A stretch of 64,000 nt of DNA from Aaosphaeria pasadenensis (Eukaryota; Ascomycota; Dothideomycetes; Pleosporales): assembly GCA_022813625.1 (NCBI GenBank), contig JAKLMB010000041.1, positions 241,626 through 305,625 on the forward strand, given 5' to 3'. Shown piece by piece: positions 58,989-64,000 of this stretch (position 1 is the first letter of the stretch; the number at the start of each line of letters is the position of its first letter). The notes beneath the pieces were generated by a model. The model was given only the letters and a program-made list of their open reading frames with translations, searched no databases and was not told the DNA's origin. Made by a program: the position numbers and the translations under genes.

Positions 58989-59924
58989 ATGACGATGCCT
59001 CAATTGACCATGGCAGATCTCAAGGAATTCCCAAGTCTCTATGCCTCGCCCAGAGAGGTAGGTGATGTCCTCGTAGGCGAGGATGCTGCCCACCTTCTCA
59101 TTCAAGCGAGCTCGTCTGGCAACGCCGCAGACTTACAAAGCTTGCTACTCGAACCACATTGGATCAAGACAATTCTTGAGGAACCGCACTGCATCTATTA
59201 TGAGAGCCGTCCAAGTCAAGGTCCGAACGATGCGCGCGAGGTGACAGCAAGGCGAATGTCAAACTTTGAACGGGCTTTGACAGTAGCGACACAGAATGGC
59301 CAAGCTGCTGTTGTGTCTACATTACTTGCCTTCGCAACACGCCAGGGCATTGACGCTTCTGACTTCATAACGAGACCGATACTCAACAAAATCATCATTG
59401 GTGGTCACGCTGCTGTATTCAAGGCTCTAGCATCTGCAGACCCGACCATCATCAACTTCCCCATGGGCCACGGTACGCTGCCGCTTTACGAGGCCGTGAG
59501 GCGAAGGCAACCCGATCTAGTGGCTGTACTGCTCGACCTTGGGGCAGATCCTTTGCATTCTGTTGAGCAGTCGAAAAGACTTGGGAGCTATAACTCGTCT
59601 CTGTTATCTCTCGCCGCAATGGCTGAAGGCTTGCGCATGACTGAGATGCTGTTGCAACATGGCACCCCTCTAGCTCATACCGGTGCGCTACATACTGCTG
59701 CACATTATGGTCATATTGATACTATGCGCCTCCTGATACAGCATGGCGCAGATGTAAACGAGGTCCTTTCTAATTGGCGGAGTTGGACGCCGATGCATTT
59801 TGCTGCCTTTAAGGGTCAAGTTGATGCCATGAAGCTACTAGAGCATTATGGGGCACGCTCTGATTTGAAGGACGTAGATAGGAAGACACCTGCACAACTA
59901 CTAGAAGAGAGTAGTACGGCTTAG
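58989..59924 (+). CDS. Ankyrin-repeat protein
   Basis: A 311-aa single-exon protein beginning MTMPQLTMADL. Ankyrin units are clear in the second half: LPLYEAVRRRQPDLVAVLLD, then HTGALHTAAHYGHIDTMRLL with IQHGADVNE, then TPMHFAAFKGQVDAMKLLEH with YGARSDLKDVDRKTP. Weaker units precede them. Ankyrin proteins bind other proteins; no catalytic domain is present. The frame is also open upstream to 58866, but that part is mostly a His run from a microsatellite, so I chose 58989. Such short ankyrin genes are abundant near fungal telomeres. Function unknown. Confidence 0.8.
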   Translation: MTMPQLTMADLKEFPSLYASPREVGDVLVGEDAAHLLIQASSSGNAADLQSLLLEPHWIKTILEEPHCIYYESRPSQGPNDAREVTARRMSNFERALTVATQNGQAAVVSTLLAFATRQGIDASDFITRPILNKIIIGGHAAVFKALASADPTIINFPMGHGTLPLYEAVRRRQPDLVAVLLDLGADPLHSVEQSKRLGSYNSSLLSLAAMAEGLRMTEMLLQHGTPLAHTGALHTAAHYGHIDTMRLLIQHGADVNEVLSNWRSWTPMHFAAFKGQVDAMKLLEHYGARSDLKDVDRKTPAQLLEESSTA

Positions 59925-60201
59925 GGTTAGGCTATAGTGCACTCTCACCGAAACGTCGTTGAGCGACGCTCAGGCAGGTGAGGAACACGACTGAAGGGAG
60001 TGGGTCTCTATCTAACCGACATTGAGGCTGCTGGACGAGAAAGAGGTTAGCAAGCTGATATCTGAGATGGAAATAGTATTACGGAATCTAGGACACTAGT
60101 ATCAGGCTGCTGCTCAGCAAGCCTTTCCAGCAGTACCATGGATTACTAAGGGAAGGGAAGAGTTAAAATTAAGCTATAATTGATTAGGATAAGAAAGAAG
60201 A

Positions 60202-60910
60202 TCAAAGTTTACTTCCTTGAAAACTAGTTCGTTTAGCTGCCTGGTGAACGTAGTCCTCGACAGAGGCCTCGTCAATGAACCAGTCCATGTATCTCTGCTG
60301 AAGGGTTAGGTCGACACCAGTCTCTGGGTCTACAGGGGCCTGCTTTCCAGTGGTGTATCTGGCGAGAGCGGCATCCGCATGTTCCTCTGCATCGTAGCCG
60401 TAGACATCCAAGACAGTCTGAGGGTCACCGTACATAGTTCCACTGCGGACGTAGTATTTGCCATCTAGTTCAGCGCTCATGGGGGCATCACGTGCCTGCT
60501 GCTGGGGTCCGTCTGGTAGATGCCAAATGGCGCTGTTGATGAAGGAAGCCTGCTGCTTCATATAGCCTTTGCGCATGCGCTCTTCTTCGTAGATCTTGAC
60601 GGCCTCTTCGATGCGAAGTGTACCGTCAATAATTTTACCAACACACTTAACAAGAAAGGCGCCATCTTCCATCGAAGTGGCAGCCCCTGTGCCATGTGGG
60701 GTTGACCATAGAGTGTAGTGCATGTCTCATCAGGACAACGTTCTTCCTGGGGGAAGACCAAGACTCCATGGGACCGGTGACCATCAATGGCCATCGCCCG
60801 GATCTGGACCTTACTTTCTGGAGTCTATTGGTCAATTGCGACGGGAAGATTGGAATTTTAAGTACCGCTCTACCAATAAGTTTCAGTTCCTTGGTGATGG
60901 AAGGACTAGG
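60202..60910 (-). pseudogene. FAD-dependent monooxygenase relic, 5'-truncated and frameshifted
   Basis: The minus strand from about 60900 reads a salicylate-hydroxylase-like segment, FPSQLTNRLQKV...SGRWPLMVTGPMESW, then NVVLM, where family members continue GDACH. Here the frame breaks: the next bases read RHALH in one frame, while HYTLWSTPHGTGAATSMEDG continues in another (60723-60202) to a normal-looking C-terminus. The FAD-contacting GD motif is therefore split by an indel, and the N-terminal Rossmann domain is missing. It cannot be functional. The downstream part stays open for 173 codons, so the decay is fairly young. Confidence 0.75.
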
Positions 60911-61266
60911 GCTGATATAGAGTGCAGAGGTCTGTCCTGGCTCCTCTCTACTGAGGAAAGGCAGGATAGTTCCTAAGCAGCTTTGAGGAATATATTACTG
61001 CAGAACAAAAGCGCAGAAGTAGGCATTATGTCTATAAGTACATGCTAGTAACAAGGTTTTTATATTTGTCAATATACTACACAATTTTGATTATTTGCAA
61101 TTATTATACTTGAGTTTCAACATTAGATAAACTCTATTTATCTAATGTAACTGCAATATATAAGAGACAAAGTATTTTCAAATGTAGAGTCCAAAATACA
61201 AGACTGCAGGTTCTAATACTGTTAACTGCATTCTATACACGAATGTTGAAAACCCGAACAACTAGC
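60911..61266. other. AT-rich intergenic
   Basis: About 355 bp, AT-rich, with no gene visible. It replaces the expected 5' half of the monooxygenase relic, so a breakpoint may lie here. Confidence 0.5.
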
Positions 61267-62931
61267 CTAAGAACCACTGCTTAATTCCCTCTCAGCTTCT
61301 TGCATCAGTTCCAGCTTCTCGTCTGCTGTTAAATCACTTGTTGCCTTAGGTACACTTCCCCAAACCGCTACTAGTACCAAACTCACGGCCGCTGCGCCAA
61401 TGCCGAACCAAAAGGTGTATTTGTAACTTTGTGCCAAGCCTACCTTGCCTACGGCAGCCGACTGGAGAATATCTGTCAACCCAAGAGAAAGCGCGACTCC
61501 AAGTTGAAGAACGGAATTTAGGACTCCACCTGCCAATCCTTGTTGCGCACGAGGAAGTTTTGTTGTAATGAAAACTGTCATCAGAATTGTAGGAAAGTCG
61601 ATACCGATGGTGCTAAAAATCGTGGCTGGAAATATCCATGCCCAGTAATTCCATCCATCGAGTGGGACCAAAGCGAGAAGAAGCTGTGCTCCCAGTGCGC
61701 ATAGCGCAGAGATTATCAAAAGGACTCGGCCAGGAACAAGGTGTAAGATGAAACCCTCCAGAACACTAAAGAGAAGGCCGGCTACGCCAAGGGGAATATA
61801 CCACACAGCTATTTGTAGAGGGGAAATAGTCCAAACATTCTGGAAAAAAAGAGTTCCATAGACAGAGAAGATACCCCAGCACCCGTAGAGAATGAGGATG
61901 GCGAGGAGGAGAGGTGTCATCGAAGGAATAGTTACGATTGGGGCTGGTAGGAGAGGCTGAGATGCAATCTTCGCCTCAATATATACAGCAGACAGGAGGA
62001 ATATTATACCAAGAGAAAAGCAAATGGCGATATATGGTGTCCGCCATCCTGTAGGAGCATACGAGGATTGCGTAATAGCGAAAACGGTAAGAATCAGGCC
62101 GAATACGAGAGAAATCGCACCAAGGTAATCCATCTTAACTCCAATACTGCCTCCTTGCCCTGTTGAACCGTGTGGGATCGAGAAGTATGAGGAGATCAAT
62201 GCAGCACCTGTCAAGATAGCACCGATCCAAAAGTAGAAACCCCAGTGTAAGAATTGACCGACAACACCTGCGAGGACAATGCCCCCAAAGAAGCCGAAGA
62301 CGCCTGATGCTCCGTAGATAGCGAAAACAAAATTCTTTCGGGGCCCCGGTCGGTACATCGAGCTCATGAGCATAATTCCTGTTGGGAGAGCCGCAGCTGC
62401 ACCAAGCCCTTGAAGTGCCCTGGAAAAGTCAAGCATAAGTGGATTGATGCTGAAGCCCGCGACGATACTCCATATCAATAGCCATGCAAGACCACAGAGG
62501 TAGACAGGATAGCCTCCCCACATGTCTCCCAGGCGGCCGAAGATAAGTAATGTACTGGCGATAGCAAGCGAGAATGCACTGGCAGGCCATACAGCAGCTG
62601 CATGTGGAATATCCAGCTCTTGTATCAAAGTTGGAAGAATGAGTGTAAAGCCCGAGACAAAGTATTCTGTCAGGAATTGAGACATCATGATGCTGAAGAT
62701 GAAAGCAGCTTCAGCCCAGATACTAGTAAAAGCCAGGGGGCGTTCACGGCCAAGTCTCGCGATGCATAATTCTAATGGCTCTCTAGGTGTATCAGAGGCG
62801 CCATCCTCATATGTAGATGGACAAGATACAACAATATTGGGCGTGCTGCAGAGATCGTTGTTTGATAAAGTTGGCGTTACGGATGAAGCATTGCTTCTAG
62901 CTTGCAACGAGTCTGATGGTATGTGTAACAT
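61267..62931 (-). CDS. MFS transporter, DHA2-like (14-helix) drug efflux family
   Basis: A single-exon 554-aa protein. A 70-residue cytosolic N-terminus precedes the first helix (FIFSIMMSQFLTEYFVSGFT). Family marks are WPASAFSLAIASTLLIFGRLGDMWGG (motif A with GRLGD), DFSRALQGLGAAAALPTGIM and FGFFGGIVLAGVVGQ (motif C region). About 14 helices are predicted, and the charged tail is LTADEKLELMQEAERELSSG. It resembles fungal aminotriazole/drug-resistance transporters in the plasma membrane. It lies in the last 3 kb of the chromosome, next to the FAD monooxygenase relic, which may be the remains of a former small cluster (inference). Apparently intact. Confidence 0.9.
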   Translation of the reverse strand: MLHIPSDSLQARSNASSVTPTLSNNDLCSTPNIVVSCPSTYEDGASDTPREPLELCIARLGRERPLAFTSIWAEAAFIFSIMMSQFLTEYFVSGFTLILPTLIQELDIPHAAAVWPASAFSLAIASTLLIFGRLGDMWGGYPVYLCGLAWLLIWSIVAGFSINPLMLDFSRALQGLGAAAALPTGIMLMSSMYRPGPRKNFVFAIYGASGVFGFFGGIVLAGVVGQFLHWGFYFWIGAILTGAALISSYFSIPHGSTGQGGSIGVKMDYLGAISLVFGLILTVFAITQSSYAPTGWRTPYIAICFSLGIIFLLSAVYIEAKIASQPLLPAPIVTIPSMTPLLLAILILYGCWGIFSVYGTLFFQNVWTISPLQIAVWYIPLGVAGLLFSVLEGFILHLVPGRVLLIISALCALGAQLLLALVPLDGWNYWAWIFPATIFSTIGIDFPTILMTVFITTKLPRAQQGLAGGVLNSVLQLGVALSLGLTDILQSAAVGKVGLAQSYKYTFWFGIGAAAVSLVLVAVWGSVPKATSDLTADEKLELMQEAERELSSGS

Positions 62932-63767
62932 GATCTGAATATATAGCTAAGAAGATGATGAAAAATTGATTTTCTTTATGGTTAAAGGAAGAGAGTTTTA
63001 TAGATTTCGAGATAAAGGCCAGAACAACATGCACAATATTTGTAGCAGACATGGGGGAAAGTTTAGGGGAGAGCGATGCGAAGTTCGTTCAGCATCAACC
63101 AAAATCTGTGTTCTTCTCGCTGCATCATTTGATATGTAGCCACTGCGTCTTGGCTGCCTTATCTGTCTGGTGTAGTGTCTACTGCTAGCGTAGTCTCCGA
63201 GTCTATAGTTTTTTGAGTCTAGACAAAGAATATCTTTAGTAATACAGTAATTAGTACACGGAAGTGTACGATTATAATGCATTCATTGCTGCCTCATTTT
63301 GGCTTGCTATACTCTGAAATTAATGAAGTTAGGTTAGTTTCGTAACATCTGTAGCTCGGTCCTACTTCTATCTCTACATTACAGATGACTTGAAGAAGCG
63401 TTGTACACGGTGACAAGCCTGGACTTTCCAGAGATACAGCTCTCTTACTGCTCGTTGATAAAGGAACTTTTCTTATCTTAGATCTAGTGCTGATCATGAG
63501 CAAGCGCCTTTGCCTAATCGGGGCAATGAGTTACATGCCTTGCATGTAAACTCTACTTGCGCTAATGCGTGAGCGTTGCATAAATCTACATTTGCAATAC
63601 TCTACAGGCGTTTTATCTCTTTTATCGTGTCTCTATTACATATACACAGTTTGCTCTTCTTTCTCTCTTGGTGATAGTTTTCGATCTACAGAAGTTATTG
63701 AATCTATATCTAATAACGTTTTACTGCAATCTCCAAAACATATATTCCTCATACACCCGACATACAT
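62932..63767. other. Intergenic, no supported gene
   Basis: About 835 bp between divergent genes, AT-rich, holding both promoters. No gene visible. Confidence 0.55.
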
Positions 63768-63924
63768 ATGGCACCAACTGTACTGCACCTTATTCGCCAT
63801 GGTCAAGCCGACCATAATCTCCATGAAGATTACAATCTACCGGACACTTCTCTTACACCCGAGGGTGAACAACAAAGTCTTGCACTTGCCTACAAGGTAC
63901 CAAATATATGCTCGATCACTTGTA
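63768..63924 (+). pseudogene. Histidine-phosphatase (phosphoglycerate mutase family) gene cut off by the telomere
   Basis: ATG at 63768-63770 opens MAPTVLHLIRHGQADHN, the RHG catalytic signature of the phosphoglycerate-mutase-like histidine phosphatases. It continues DTSLTPEGEQQSLALAYK to about 63898. GTACCA there may be an intron donor, as family genes are often interrupted after this segment. The sequence then runs only 26 bp before TTAGGG repeats begin. The family is normally over 200 aa, so most of the gene is missing. The intact start and the abrupt junction suggest chromosome breakage inside the gene, followed by telomere addition. Confidence 0.85.
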
Positions 63925-64000
63925 TTAGGGTTAGGGTTAGGGTTAGGGTTAGGGTTAGGGTTAGGGTTAGGGTTAGGGTTAGGGTTAGGGTTAGGGTTAG
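63925..64000. repeat. Telomeric repeat (TTAGGG)n
   Basis: Twelve perfect TTAGGG units and a partial thirteenth run to the window end without a variant. G-rich strand orientation toward the right end means this is a true right chromosome terminus. Confidence 0.98.

Noticed and set aside
59921..59931. Interstitial TTAGGGTTAGG at the stop codon of the ankyrin gene
   Set aside because: Only 11 bp, not enough to call an internal telomere scar; chance is a fair explanation.
60696..60976. Plus-strand ORFs over the monooxygenase relic (for example with DWNFKYRSTNKFQFLGDGRT)
   Set aside because: The minus strand gives ordered monooxygenase motifs up to the frameshift; the plus-strand frame has no matching neighbours. 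I could not fully exclude it without a search.
1..64000. tRNA or rRNA genes, CRISPR arrays and intact transposons
   Set aside because: None seen. No cloverleaf-like segment, transposase motif or terminal inverted repeat was recognised by eye; a dedicated scan was not possible.

Overview
The window is the subtelomeric end of a chromosome from a filamentous ascomycete, most likely of Eurotiomycete type (my inference). It ends at the right in a perfect TTAGGG array (63925-64000). Genes carry many 45-95 nt GT-AG introns and belong to fungal families: Zn2Cys6 regulators, Sat4/Pth11-like rhodopsin proteins, UstYa proteins, NR-PKS and P450s. The left edge cuts into a regulator gene.

Region 1 (1-11.5 kb) looks like a small sesquiterpenoid cluster. 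It holds a fungal-specific regulator cut by the window edge, a DUF1330-like small protein, a pisatin-demethylase-like P450, a decayed GMC oxidoreductase, a class I terpene synthase with DDEID and NDLLSIKKE motifs, and an intact GMC oxidoreductase. Region 2 (11.7-23.4 kb) holds a Sat4-type seven-helix protein, a Zn2Cys6 regulator, a cytosolic-type valyl-tRNA synthetase with a premature stop that removes its last ~48 residues, and a second Sat4 protein. A tRNA synthetase between biosynthetic genes raises the question of a second, resistance-type copy.

Region 3 (24.6-51.3 kb) is a large polyketide cluster. Its core is a C-methylating non-reducing PKS (SAT-KS-AT-PT-ACP-CMeT-TE, about 2,480 aa). 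Around it are an AflR-like regulator converging on the PKS, a P450 diverging from the PKS promoter, a BBE-type FAD oxidase, a 6-MSA-decarboxylase-like amidohydrolase, a second P450 close downstream, a StcS-like P450, an MFS exporter, a third Sat4 protein and a UstYa-family oxidase with a small secreted-peptide ORF nearby. The set suggests a C-methylated orsellinate-type acid that is decarboxylated and then oxidised several times. I cannot name the product.

Region 4 (51.3-64 kb) is gene-poor and decayed. It holds an aminoglycoside-phosphotransferase-like protein, an unrecognised ORF, a small secreted protein, a ~70-bp minisatellite, an ankyrin protein, a frameshifted FAD monooxygenase relic, a DHA2-like MFS transporter and, at the end, the first exon of a histidine-phosphatase gene cut off by the telomere. 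Exon structures were read by eye from splice sites and reading phase. All functions come from motif and family recognition, not from searches.
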